From: a virus
IMG/VR virus record: IMGVR_UViG_3300009496_000108
Location: 1 to 20,333 of that record
Length of the DNA: 20,333 nucleotides
Strand: one strand, 5' to 3'
In this document: piece after piece, positions 6,825 through 12,829 of the stretch
Layout of the letters: each line of letters starts with the position of its first letter
Position numbering within the stretch: position 1 is the first letter of the stretch
Notes under the pieces: generated by a model
What the model saw: the letters and a program-made list of their open reading frames with translations, nothing else
Told to the model about the DNA's origin: nothing
Database searches by the model: none
Program-made: the position numbers and the translations under genes

Positions 6825-7448
6825 CTACCATAGTTGTTGGTTTAGTAATTCTTTTTCTTTTTTAAGTTCATTACTCATGTTTCTATATATAGTTCTGCTA
6901 GAACACTTTAAAGTTTCAGCTAACTTAACCATAGTTATAATTTCGTTTTCGTGGTTAATAAAAATCATAGCATCGTATATTTCACTGCTGGATATTTTAG
7001 ATCTACCTACTAGCTTACCTACTATAGAGAGCTTTTGTCGCATATCAAGACCGCTATAATCCTTAAAGATTACTTTACGTAACTTATTAGGAGGAGGTGT
7101 TTCGAGATCCATTAAAGACACATCGTATATCATGCTTTGTAGTAGTTGCTCTGAAACTTTAAACGTAACAAATCCTGCTTTCTTATTACATATATACTTA
7201 GACATCGCTTCAAAGCCTTCTTGATCCATCTGAGGATTCAAGTACCATAATACATACAAATGCCATTTAAGACTCCTATATGTATTGATTTTAGCTTTAG
7301 AATTAAATAGTGTATAGCATTGACGTGTACCCGCTTCGTAGTAATTACCCCAATCAAATACTTCTGTTGGTTTGTCATCTACTGGATCACATCTATAGAA
7401 TATCCTATGACGATCTAAATATGATGTATCTCTTGTATAATGCGACAT
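6825..7448 (-). CDS. Protein with C-terminal helix-turn-helix, candidate regulator
   Basis: A 207-residue protein of unrecognised family. The N-terminal ~130 residues are aromatic-rich (WGNYYEAG, LKWHLYVLWYL). The last ~40 residues look like a DNA-binding helix-turn-helix: MVKLAETLKCSSRTIYRNMSN followed by a basic/acidic helix. Its start codon (7446-7448) lies inside a 50-bp imperfect palindrome (7441-7490) that recurs at 14423 and 15804, so it may control its own expression and that of the distant sites. It contains an exact decamer TGCTATACAC (7310-7319), here read as Cys-Tyr-Thr. A role in phage gene control or replication initiation is inferred from HTH plus palindrome only. Confidence 0.8.
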   Translation of the reverse strand: MSHYTRDTSYLDRHRIFYRCDPVDDKPTEVFDWGNYYEAGTRQCYTLFNSKAKINTYRSLKWHLYVLWYLNPQMDQEGFEAMSKYICNKKAGFVTFKVSEQLLQSMIYDVSLMDLETPPPNKLRKVIFKDYSGLDMRQKLSIVGKLVGRSKISSSEIYDAMIFINHENEIITMVKLAETLKCSSRTIYRNMSNELKKEKELLNQQLW

Positions 7449-7490
7449 TAGCCTCTTACTATTAAATAATTAACAAGCTATCGTCACACT
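7441..7490. promoter_or_regulatory. 50-bp imperfect palindrome, copy 1 (operator-like)
   Basis: In minus-strand orientation it begins AGTGTGACGATAGC, has an A/T-rich centre with GTTA and ATAGTAAGAGG, and ends GGCTAATGTCGCA. The outer arms are reverse complements apart from a few positions. It overlaps the start codon of the HTH gene. Related copies are at 14423-14472 and 15804-15851. Confidence 0.75.
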
Positions 7491-7530
7491 TTCGTTTCGA
7501 TGCTTCAGTTGTTTGTTTTGGCGGAATCAT
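7462..7530 (-). CDS. Possible 22-residue basic peptide
   Basis: ATG at 7528-7530 opens a 22-codon frame (MIPPKQTTEASKRKCDDSLLII) ending in the palindrome upstream of the HTH gene. It is the only protein-like reading of the gap between the 7553-7825 gene and the HTH gene. Too short to call firmly; it could be a leader peptide or chance. Confidence 0.35.
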   Translation of the reverse strand: MIPPKQTTEASKRKCDDSLLII

Positions 7531-7552
7531 AATATTTATTGAAAATAAATAA

Positions 7553-7825
7553 TTACCGGTCATTCAATCGTTTTTGCAGCACCTCTATCTGATCATTAAT
7601 TTGAGGTACTAATTCATACTGCTCTGTTGCTATGTACTCCAATCGTTTAGCTCTAAGTACATTTAACTCCTCTTCTAAAGTTAAATATGCTTTAGGCTTT
7701 TTACCAGAATACTTATCCATTTGTATTTCGAAGTCAGCATCCCACTGTTGTTGCTTTTCAACTAACTTCTCCATTACTTTTGTTGAAACTACTTCTGCTA
7801 ACTTTTCAATTTGTTTATCAGTCAT
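7553..7825 (-). CDS. Coiled-coil hypothetical protein
   Basis: A 90-residue, highly charged protein that is almost entirely helical: MTDKQIEKLAEVVSTKVMEK, then a short GKKPKAYLTL break, then a heptad-rich C-terminal half (EELNVLRAKRLEYIATEQYELV...). The pattern suggests a dimeric coiled coil. No family recognised. First gene after promoter copy P2. Confidence 0.78.
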   Translation of the reverse strand: MTDKQIEKLAEVVSTKVMEKLVEKQQQWDADFEIQMDKYSGKKPKAYLTLEEELNVLRAKRLEYIATEQYELVPQINDQIEVLQKRLNDR

Positions 7826-7837
7826 TTTTTATATTTA

Positions 7838-7874
7838 TTATATTATCTATTGCCGCTCGTAGCGGTTCCGTATT
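7838..7874 (-). promoter_or_regulatory. Phage promoter-like element, copy P2
   Basis: GATAATATAA 13 nt before the start of the 7553-7825 gene and invariant ACGA in the 18-nt spacer. The distal box is diverged (AATACGGAA), where it overlaps the stop codon of the upstream gene (7873-7875). Confidence 0.75.
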
Positions 7875-8343
7875 ACTTTGCTCTTAATATTATGCTTTCG
7901 TTAGCATTTCTTACTGTGTGTTTTTCGTTTTCGTAATAATTCCAGTACGCATCTACACTACATTCAGTTTTATATTCGTCAGGCATACACTGTGGAGGTT
8001 GCGTAAACGCTTGGTTACTAATACGCTTAGGAAAAGTGTATAGCACATCACGACATTTACTTATTGTTAAATGCTGTTTGCCGTAACGTTTAGTATACTC
8101 TTCGCCTAGTGCTAACATATGTTCGTAAGCCCAGAAGTAATTTTCAGCAGAAGCTCGTACCCACACTGCGGACGGATGGTTTTTGTGTGTCGCTTTGTAA
8201 GGTACATCTGCTTCTTCTTCATCTAATATAATATGTGCAGTGCATAGTAATTGAGCTGTTTCAAGGATCATCTTTACTACATGCTTATTATATTGTACTT
8301 GTGCTGCTTTTTTAGGACAGTGAGATAGATAGAATATATTCAT
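7873..8343 (-). CDS. Conserved phage protein with HVVKM / NHP...W motifs
   Basis: A 156-residue protein with the pattern of a family widespread in marine phages: a start like MNIFYLSHCP, then NKHVVKMILETAQLLCTAH (19-37), YKATHKNHPSAVWVR (49-63), a WAYEHMLALGEEYTKRYGK helix and a PPQCMPDEYK loop (near 119-128). Conserved His, Asn and Trp positions suggest an enzymatic or nucleic-acid role, but I know of no established function. It contains the exact decamer (8036-8045), read here as Leu-Tyr-Thr. It starts 2 bp after the KTSC gene ends. Confidence 0.85.
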   Translation of the reverse strand: MNIFYLSHCPKKAAQVQYNKHVVKMILETAQLLCTAHIILDEEEADVPYKATHKNHPSAVWVRASAENYFWAYEHMLALGEEYTKRYGKQHLTISKCRDVLYTFPKRISNQAFTQPPQCMPDEYKTECSVDAYWNYYENEKHTVRNANESIILRAK

Positions 8344-8345
8344 AG

Positions 8346-8564
8346 TTATCTTGTAAATTTAAAGTCGTTCTTAATATACTTGTTAAAGAATCTACCCTTA
8401 GATCTTGCTTCGATTAAACCATTAAAGACATGGTAAGGAACTCCCTCGTAAGTATAAACAGCTGATGGTAAATCAAGTGATAAGTTTTTAGATTCGTAGT
8501 TGTATTCTGCGCATTGTACAGCGCTTGAGTCAAATTCAAAATAGCCTTTGGTATTATTGTTCAT
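8346..8564 (-). CDS. KTSC-domain protein
   Basis: A 72-residue protein that is almost entirely one KTSC domain: SSAVQCAEYNYESKNLSLDL, then VYTYEGVPYHVFNGLIEARSKGRFFN and a final IKNDFKF. The conserved pattern is a small beta sheet with (G)VP and A-S-x-G-x-(F/Y)-(F/L)-N. KTSC domains are common in phage and bacterial proteins, sometimes fused to lysyl-tRNA synthetase-type or other domains; the role is unknown. First gene after promoter copy P3 (about 15 nt from its AT-rich box). Confidence 0.88.
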   Translation of the reverse strand: MNNNTKGYFEFDSSAVQCAEYNYESKNLSLDLPSAVYTYEGVPYHVFNGLIEARSKGRFFNKYIKNDFKFTR

Positions 8565-8578
8565 AAGTTTATTGTTTA

Positions 8579-8615
8579 TTATATTATCGTTACTTGTTCG
8601 TGTTTAGTTTGTAAA
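8579..8615 (-). promoter_or_regulatory. Phage promoter-like element, copy P3
   Basis: Reads TTTACAAAC, 18-nt spacer with ACGA, GATAATATAA on the minus strand. It sits between the stop of the 8619-8783 gene and the KTSC start, as expected for a promoter at an operon boundary. Confidence 0.85.
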
Positions 8616-8618
8616 TTA

Positions 8619-8783
8619 TTACTCATAGAATTCGTCTATTGTTTTATGGTGATAGCCCATAGCTTTAACTATTTCTAACCATAGCTCATGAAGTTCTTCA
8701 AGTGTTAAGTCTGAACGATCTACTTGAGTAGATATTTCTTTATTATAGTAATTTAATGTTATTTTTAACGGTTCTTTGTGCAT
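8619..8783 (-). CDS. Small acidic hypothetical protein
   Basis: A 54-residue protein (MHKEPLKITLNYYNKEISTQ..., ending HKTIDEFYE): an N-terminal beta hairpin and a C-terminal helix (LTLEELHELWLEIVKAMG). No family recognised. ATG at 8781-8783, 11 bp downstream of the Gp88-like gene. Last gene of the operon that starts at promoter copy P4. Confidence 0.75.
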   Translation of the reverse strand: MHKEPLKITLNYYNKEISTQVDRSDLTLEELHELWLEIVKAMGYHHKTIDEFYE

Positions 8784-8794
8784 AATTTATTATT

Positions 8795-9400
8795 TTAGTG
8801 AAATATTAATCCTACTTTATTTGTTTTATTAAACCATCTAGTAGCCATTAGATCAGTAGATGAAGCATCGGTATAACCAGCAGAAACAAGATCGCTATGA
8901 CTAGAAAATATTTTGGTGTGTCTATGTTGTCTCTCATCTATTAAATGTTTTTGCTTTCCTGAATCAGAAAATATTATATCATAATTACTTGGCAAAGATG
9001 TTTTTAACATCATATCAATCATATTGGTGTAACTGTAAAACCGCACGTTCGGATTGTGTATAGCAATCGCGATCCACTTGTTTAAATAAGCGTTAGAATA
9101 GTAATCGCCGCTGTCATGCACTCTTACGTAGTCAGGTTTCTTCTTACGTATTTCAGCATTCATAGCTTCGATAAAGTCATCAGTCTTTGATAACTGGTAA
9201 CGATTTTCAAACGCTGGTTTTACATTACTCCAGATGTAGGCTCCTTTCTTAGCGTAACAGAATTTAACACAACTGTCAGCCATGGGGCACGTCAGCTTCC
9301 CGCTAGCAGATTTGTAGGCAGGAATACCGAAGTTAAAAACCCGAAGCCCTAATGCTTTAGATGTTTTTTTAAGTTTGGAATTTTGGGTTAGTAGATTCAT
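8795..9400 (-). CDS. Gp88-family phage protein
   Basis: A 201-residue protein with the cysteine signature of the Gp88 family: LTCPMADSCVKFCYAKKG, with C38, C44 and C48, preceded by IPAYKSASGK and followed by an aromatic R-Y segment. Later motifs (VRVHDSGDYYSNAYLNKW, RFYSYTNM, FSDSGKQ) fit the same family. The cysteine cluster resembles a metal or iron-sulphur site. The family is common in phages and has no settled function that I can state. Exact decamer at 9056-9065, read as Ala-Ile-His. Confidence 0.85.
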   Translation of the reverse strand: MNLLTQNSKLKKTSKALGLRVFNFGIPAYKSASGKLTCPMADSCVKFCYAKKGAYIWSNVKPAFENRYQLSKTDDFIEAMNAEIRKKKPDYVRVHDSGDYYSNAYLNKWIAIAIHNPNVRFYSYTNMIDMMLKTSLPSNYDIIFSDSGKQKHLIDERQHRHTKIFSSHSDLVSAGYTDASSTDLMATRWFNKTNKVGLIFH

Positions 9401-9402
9401 AA

Positions 9403-9507
9403 TTATTCTTCGTTATCTTTTTTTCGCATTCTCCAGTCAAGGTATATTGGACCTATAAAAGATGCAGAAAATATGGTTAATAGTACTAGGTTTGTAGTCG
9501 TTATCAT
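9403..9507 (-). CDS. Small single-membrane-segment peptide
   Basis: A 34-residue frame: MITTTNLVLLTIFSASFIGP forms a hydrophobic segment of about 17 residues, followed by a positively charged tail (DWRMRKKDNEE). This topology predicts an inner-membrane peptide with its C-terminus in the cytoplasm. The ATG lies only 5 nt from the AT-rich box of promoter copy P4, so the transcript would be nearly leaderless. Function unknown. Confidence 0.65.
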   Translation of the reverse strand: MITTTNLVLLTIFSASFIGPIYLDWRMRKKDNEE

Positions 9508-9511
9508 ACAA

Positions 9512-9548
9512 ATATATTATCGATAAGTGATCGTGTTAGTTTTGTAAC
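9512..9548 (-). promoter_or_regulatory. Phage promoter-like element, copy P4
   Basis: GTTACAAAA, 18-nt spacer with ACGA, GATAATATAT on the minus strand. It starts at the last base of the stop codon of the 9548-9715 gene and ends 5 nt before the 9403-9507 start codon. Confidence 0.85.
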
Positions 9549-9715
9549 TACCAGCTAGATGGTCTTGTTCTACGTATAATAGCGGTATTAGTTTGAGTAT
9601 CTATTAGTTTATCAGGAGATACAGAGGCTTGTTTACCGTCTTCATACTGTATTATGCATAGGTCATAGCCGTGATGTAATAAATCTACGGCTTGTCCTTC
9701 GAATCTATAGCTCAT
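9548..9715 (-). CDS. Small hypothetical protein, beta-rich
   Basis: A 55-residue protein (MSYRFEGQAVDLLHHGYDLC..., ending IRRTRPSSW) with alternating strand-like residues and a GYDLCIIQYEDGKQASVSPDKL segment that looks like a small SH3-like or Tudor-like barrel. This is an impression only, with no family match. It is 2 bp from the gene upstream and its stop touches promoter copy P4. Confidence 0.7.
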   Translation of the reverse strand: MSYRFEGQAVDLLHHGYDLCIIQYEDGKQASVSPDKLIDTQTNTAIIRRTRPSSW

Positions 9716-9717
9716 AA

Positions 9718-9981
9718 TTAATCTAATAAAACCATATAGGCTTCAGTGTTGTTTTTACGAAACCACGTTAATGCTTTTTGAAACTCATTAACCTGCTTTT
9801 TTGTTACAGTTTTTGGCGCTACTTCGAATATATAGTTGCTACCCATTATATAATCGTAGATAGAGAGCTCGAGAGCGTTAAGTGTATAGCATTCGCCGCT
9901 AAAACTGTTAGTAACTTTTTCACCTTTATCATAGATCATACCTTGAAACCATTTAGGCACTTTTTGCTCGTTAGTTTTCAT
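9718..9981 (-). CDS. Conserved phage hypothetical protein (WFxGMIYDKGE type)
   Basis: An 87-residue protein with KWFQGMIYDKGEKVTNSFSG, YTLNALELSIYDYIMG and a C-terminal helix ending ALTWFRKNNTEAYMVLLD. Proteins with this order of motifs are common in marine phages, but I know no function. It overlaps the coiled-coil gene by 11 bp. Exact decamer at 9882-9891, read as Cys-Tyr-Thr; its flank (GCGAA before the motif) matches the copy at 12983. Confidence 0.8.
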   Translation of the reverse strand: MKTNEQKVPKWFQGMIYDKGEKVTNSFSGECYTLNALELSIYDYIMGSNYIFEVAPKTVTKKQVNEFQKALTWFRKNNTEAYMVLLD

Positions 9982-10330
9982 CTTCGTCGCTTATTATGTT
10001 AAACAAATTTTCTATACCATCAGATATTTCTTCAGATAATTGATCGGTATCATTAAATTCTATGCTACCTAAAGCTAGTGAATTGTTGTAGTCAATTTCG
10101 AAATCAACCTCATAGCTATCTACGTTACTAAGACTGCTTGCGTTTATTGATTGTTCTATTACATCTCTAATGTCATTAACAATATCTCTGGTAATTTTTA
10201 CTTTGTTAACGGCTTCTAATTGGCCTTCAACGATTTTAAGATCGTCTTTAACTACTTTAGCGTTTAGTTCTAGCGAGTTTAGTGTAATTTCTAACTCGTT
10301 TACTTTGTCTTGTAATTCTGCTTTTGTCAT
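9971..10330 (-). CDS. Acidic coiled-coil hypothetical protein
   Basis: A 119-residue protein with a heptad-rich N-terminal third (MTKAELQDKVNELEITLNSLEL and so on to about residue 45), then helices, a beta-like DSYEVDFEIDYNNSLALGSI stretch and a very acidic C-terminus (EEISDGIENLFNIISDEDEN). No family recognised; the shape suggests an oligomeric acidic protein, possibly a nucleic-acid mimic or scaffold. Confidence 0.76.
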   Translation of the reverse strand: MTKAELQDKVNELEITLNSLELNAKVVKDDLKIVEGQLEAVNKVKITRDIVNDIRDVIEQSINASSLSNVDSYEVDFEIDYNNSLALGSIEFNDTDQLSEEISDGIENLFNIISDEDEN

Positions 10331-10331
10331 A

Positions 10332-10550
10332 TTATTGGGTTTTATTTGATTTTTCTATTAATTCGGCAATATACTGCCATACTTTTAATTCTGTTTTATT
10401 ACCTTCAGCAACTAATACAAATTGCTCACGTGATATGTCACCACCGTAGAAGCCACACTCGAGGTCAACCACATCTCGACGGATCTGAAAGTTTAGCATT
10501 GAGATCTTAGCGAAAGCTTTGTCGCTAGCTCGGTTGTGTATAGCACTCAT
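10332..10550 (-). CDS. Small hypothetical protein
   Basis: A 72-residue helical protein (MSAIHNRASDKAFAKISMLN..., ending IAELIEKSNKTQ). Unrecognised. Its start overlaps the previous stop by one base, and one intergenic base separates it from the next gene. The exact decamer (10536-10545) begins at codon 3, read as Ala-Ile-His. Confidence 0.75.
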   Translation of the reverse strand: MSAIHNRASDKAFAKISMLNFQIRRDVVDLECGFYGGDISREQFVLVAEGNKTELKVWQYIAELIEKSNKTQ

Positions 10551-10783
10551 TAGTCTTTAACGAATAATTGTTCGCCGAATCGATACATAAACACTGAAAC
10601 ATAACAGTTATCAACGTCGCAGAAAGTCATAATAGACTCGACTTCGCCTATAGTAAGATCGCTATAGAACTTGTTATCGATTAAAAGTTTTGTAACTCGA
10701 GCTACTGAGTCGGCATATTCTGGGGCGTTACTATTAAGATTAACTAATAGTTTAGGCTGCAAGCGGTCATAAAGTGTTTTCAT
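10550..10783 (-). CDS. Small hypothetical protein
   Basis: A 77-residue protein (MKTLYDRLQPKLLVNLNSNA..., ending SVFMYRFGEQLFVKD) with an N-terminal helical half and a beta-rich C-terminus. Unrecognised. First gene after promoter copy P5, about 25 nt from its AT-rich box, and head of a five-gene run to 9548. Confidence 0.75.
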   Translation of the reverse strand: MKTLYDRLQPKLLVNLNSNAPEYADSVARVTKLLIDNKFYSDLTIGEVESIMTFCDVDNCYVSVFMYRFGEQLFVKD

Positions 10784-10807
10784 TATATTATATTTAGTTT
10801 ATTACAA

Positions 10808-10844
10808 TTATATTATCGAATATAGTTCGTGTTTATTTTGTAAT
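10808..10844 (-). promoter_or_regulatory. Phage promoter-like element, copy P5
   Basis: ATTACAAAA, 18-nt spacer with ACGA, GATAATATAA on the minus strand. It overlaps the last four codons of the 10833-11015 gene. Confidence 0.85.
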
Positions 10845-11015
10845 TTTTGTTTGGTTTACTAAGTCATTACCTAACATTTCGTAAGTTTCACCGTCTTCTA
10901 ATGAACACTCGTTTTTCACGAAATCCCATATTTCTCTGATGTACTGACCTTCACATCCCGGTTTGTTTTGTTTTTTGAAGTACTCTATAGTATCTTCATT
11001 CCAATAGTATTTCAT
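10833..11015 (-). CDS. Small acidic hypothetical protein
   Basis: A 60-residue protein (MKYYWNEDTIEYFKKQNKPG..., ending GNDLVNQTKITK), with one cysteine pair too far apart for an obvious metal site. No family recognised. Its 3' end carries the distal box of promoter copy P5. Confidence 0.72.
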   Translation of the reverse strand: MKYYWNEDTIEYFKKQNKPGCEGQYIREIWDFVKNECSLEDGETYEMLGNDLVNQTKITK

Positions 11016-11016
11016 A

Positions 11017-11154
11017 TTATTTGAATTTTGCCGCGACTTCGTATATTTCTTGTCGATCGTCTTTATCTAGGTTGTTGATGTTCAAGCTAGCGTATTGTTT
11101 CAGTGCATAGTGTATAAATATGCAATCGCTTTCTGTTAATTCTATATTTCTCAT
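11017..11154 (-). CDS. Small acidic hypothetical protein
   Basis: A 45-residue protein (MRNIELTESDCIFIHYALKQ..., ending IYEVAAKFK), predicted helical with a short beta start. It is separated by one base from each neighbour (10833-11015 and 11156-11476), so it lies in a tight operon. No family recognised. Confidence 0.68.
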   Translation of the reverse strand: MRNIELTESDCIFIHYALKQYASLNINNLDKDDRQEIYEVAAKFK

Positions 11155-11155
11155 A

Positions 11156-11476
11156 TTATTTAGTTTTATAAGGTGTTGTTTTTAAGTATGCTGCTTCAAA
11201 TTCTTGAGACTTTTTATAGTAAAAATCACCAAAGGTGTTTTCGCCATATAGTTGTTCGTACAAGGTTTTGAATCCAATGTATTGAACTTTTTTGTCGTTT
11301 ATAAAGAAACCTAATTCTATTTCGCTAATGTCGTGACCATACTTTTTACCTATTCCAGGAACTTCTGATACCATACTGTATACTCTTGCTTCTATTTGAA
11401 ACATACCCTCATCTTTAGTGAATTTAGTGAACACACTAAGATCCGTAATTTCATCTACTTTTTTAATTTTACTCAT
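11156..11476 (-). CDS. Hypothetical protein
   Basis: A 106-residue mixed alpha/beta protein (MSKIKKVDEITDLSVFTKFT..., ending AAYLKTTPYKTK) containing GMFQIEARVYSMVSEVPGIGKKYGHDISEIELGFF, which looks like a small beta sheet domain. Unrecognised. It lies directly downstream of the tRNA-like sequence and would share its transcript from promoter copy P6. Confidence 0.76.
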   Translation of the reverse strand: MSKIKKVDEITDLSVFTKFTKDEGMFQIEARVYSMVSEVPGIGKKYGHDISEIELGFFINDKKVQYIGFKTLYEQLYGENTFGDFYYKKSQEFEAAYLKTTPYKTK

Positions 11477-11498
11477 TTTACTTGATTTAATTTGTTAG

Positions 11499-11594
11499 TA
11501 ACTAGTGAGGAATCGAACCTCATACTCGTCAGTAGTATTTGGTTTGTGGAGTCAAAGCCACAATTATTTTAAGATACCAAACCATACCTAGTTT
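11499..11594 (-). tRNA. tRNA-like sequence, non-canonical (possible tRNA-Gln UUG)
   Basis: On the minus strand it has a canonical T-arm (TGAGG, loop TTCGATT, CCTCA) followed by CTAGTTA that pairs with AACTAG at the 5' end (6 bp). There is a long-variable-arm-like hairpin ATACT/AGTAT with a 7-nt loop. The anticodon-type hairpin TTGTGG/CCACAA closes CTTTGACT, in which UUG (Gln) is in anticodon position if one T is bulged. Departures from a normal tRNA: 8-nt anticodon loop, no clear D-arm, about 14 extra nt before the anticodon stem, and a class II-size variable region. A second 5' arm, TAACTAG at 11695-11701, gives a perfect 7-bp acceptor with CTAGTTA. It may be a degenerate tRNA, an interrupted tRNA or another tRNA-like RNA; no CCA is encoded. 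Confidence 0.55.
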
Positions 11595-11747
11595 CCGGCT
11601 CATTACGTGATCATTAATCGTATCTTTCGCCAATTGCTCTCATGCCATAACTCACCACCAATAATGCACCACACCGTATCTCCCCCCTGAGTTCCTAGTT
11701 ATACTTGCACCTGGATTTTATAGTTCATACCTTGTTGAGCTTTGTTA
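11595..11747 (-). other. Non-coding leader between promoter P6 and the tRNA-like sequence
   Basis: No convincing gene; only a 9-codon frame at 11699-11728. The minus strand is unusually G-rich, including a run of six G, and has AACTCA/TGAGTT arms (about 11651-11692) around a 33-nt loop. It also holds the second copy of the tRNA-like acceptor arm. Together with 11499-11594 it could be one structured RNA of about 200 nt made from P6. Confidence 0.5.
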
Positions 11748-11978
11748 TTATTCAATTATATTATCGATACCGCTTCGTGTTAGTTCCGCAAGCATTATTG
11801 TCACCGCGCCGATCATAACTTCAGAGTGTATAGCACTGTATTCTTCGCCGTCTTGAGGAAAATCTTCCAATTGCCAATCAACACTATCTTCCATTAGTTC
11901 CAGCGTTACACTGGCAATACCCATTGCGATCTCGTCTAAAGCTACTGTTCTATCTGTTATTTCCATGTTGTCTTCCAT
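11748..11978 (-). CDS. Acidic hypothetical protein ending inside promoter P6
   Basis: A 76-residue strongly acidic helical protein (MEDNMEITDRTVALDEIAMG..., ending LTRSGIDNIIE). No family recognised. The last 15 codons carry the whole P6 promoter element, so this sequence has a double constraint. Exact decamer at 11826-11835, read as Ala-Ile-His. An alternative start is the internal M5. Confidence 0.75.
   Translation of the reverse strand: MEDNMEITDRTVALDEIAMGIASVTLELMEDSVDWQLEDFPQDGEEYSAIHSEVMIGAVTIMLAELTRSGIDNIIE
11756..11792 (-). promoter_or_regulatory. Phage promoter-like element, copy P6
   Basis: CTTGCGGAA, 18-nt spacer with ACGA, GATAATATAA on the minus strand. It is the only copy lying wholly within a gene, and its distal box diverges from TTTACAAAA as in P2. 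Nothing but the tRNA-like region lies between it and the gene at 11476. Confidence 0.75.
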
Positions 11979-12003
11979 TTACGTTTTAAATATATATACT
12001 TCA

Positions 12004-12300
12004 TTATTGAGGGAATTCTTCTCGCTGAGCGATTGCGGTGTGAAATGTCCACATGCACTTGTTAATAAATGATAGAGTACTTACCGATGCTTTCTCTATA
12101 GAAAAAGTGTATAGCATAGAGTTATAGAATTCCGTTAGGCCCGGATCGCTTTTGCACCAGTCTTTCTTAAAGCCCTCATAGAAATCACCTTGCATAAAGT
12201 TCATACCTATTATTTTACGTTGCTTGTTATACTCTAAGTATATCCACCGATCGTCATCTTCACACCATACGTGTTCTACTTTGTCTATATCGTAATTCAT
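12004..12300 (-). CDS. Hypothetical protein
   Basis: A 98-residue protein rich in aromatic and acidic residues (MNYDIDKVEHVWCEDDDRWI..., with NFMQGDFYEGFKKDW). Unrecognised. Its start overlaps the stop of the upstream gene by one base. Exact decamer at 12107-12116, read as Leu-Tyr-Thr. Confidence 0.76.
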   Translation of the reverse strand: MNYDIDKVEHVWCEDDDRWIYLEYNKQRKIIGMNFMQGDFYEGFKKDWCKSDPGLTEFYNSMLYTFSIEKASVSTLSFINKCMWTFHTAIAQREEFPQ

Positions 12301-12569
12301 TAGTTCTGACAGTTTTTGTTGTTAAAGTTCATTAAGTGTTGGATGCGATCAACGTGGTTCGGTATTAATTCTCGCTTGTAGTAATATCCGTGATTACTAC
12401 TTTCTTTAAGTAATAACTTATTGATTTGGTACACCTGGGTTTTGTTGCTATAGCGATTAGGATTTTTAGTGCTCACTCTAACATAACCGTTAGTGTAGGT
12501 TATTCCGATTCTTCCGTCGTTTAATTCAAAATGTAGTGATCCGTTTTTAGTAATTTTAAATAGTTTCAT
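12300..12569 (-). CDS. Basic hypothetical protein
   Basis: An 89-residue basic protein (MKLFKITKNGSLHFELNDGR..., ending HLMNFNNKNCQN). The first half is beta-rich (SLHFELNDGRIGITYTNGYVRVSTK) and the rest helical and basic, which would suit a nucleic-acid-binding protein. No family recognised. Confidence 0.75.
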   Translation of the reverse strand: MKLFKITKNGSLHFELNDGRIGITYTNGYVRVSTKNPNRYSNKTQVYQINKLLLKESSNHGYYYKRELIPNHVDRIQHLMNFNNKNCQN

Positions 12570-12590
12570 AGGTATAGTATTTAGTTATTA

Positions 12591-12770
12591 TTAATTTTTA
12601 GGTACGTAAGTTAAGCCTTTATAGTTAAACCACTCTGTAATTCCGTCTTGTTCGTCGTATTCATTCCAGATAAAAGCGAATCTTTGTGGTAGATCGCCGA
12701 TCAAGTATGGTTTGAATACTTTACCGTTTAGACTTATTAGTTTTGATTTTAGAAATTTTACTTTGTTCAT
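12591..12770 (-). CDS. Small hypothetical protein downstream of promoter P7
   Basis: A 59-residue protein beginning MNKVKFLKSKLISLNGKVFK and ending NYKGLTYVPKN, beta-rich with a GDLPQRFAFIWNEYD core. I start it at 12770, not at the farther ATG (12860): the extension would simply translate the P7 promoter element and the 3' end of the neighbouring gene. The start is about 21 nt from the AT-rich box, as at other promoters here. Confidence 0.72.
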   Translation of the reverse strand: MNKVKFLKSKLISLNGKVFKPYLIGDLPQRFAFIWNEYDEQDGITEWFNYKGLTYVPKN

Positions 12771-12790
12771 GATTAGTATTTTAGATTCAT

Positions 12791-12827
12791 ATATATTATC
12801 GATACCGCATCGTATTAGATTTGTAAT
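12791..12827 (-). promoter_or_regulatory. Phage promoter-like element, copy P7
   Basis: ATTACAAAT, 18-nt spacer with ACGA, GATAATATAT on the minus strand. It begins 2 bp after the stop codon of the 12830-13045 gene. Its spacer is nearly the same as that of P6 (GATACCGC next to TATC on the plus strand). Confidence 0.85.
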
Positions 12828-12829
12828 TA

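Noticed and set aside
11699-11728. 9-codon leftward frame before the tRNA-like sequence
   Set aside because: Too short to support as a gene; its stop coincides with the acceptor-like arm, so RNA structure explains the sequence better.
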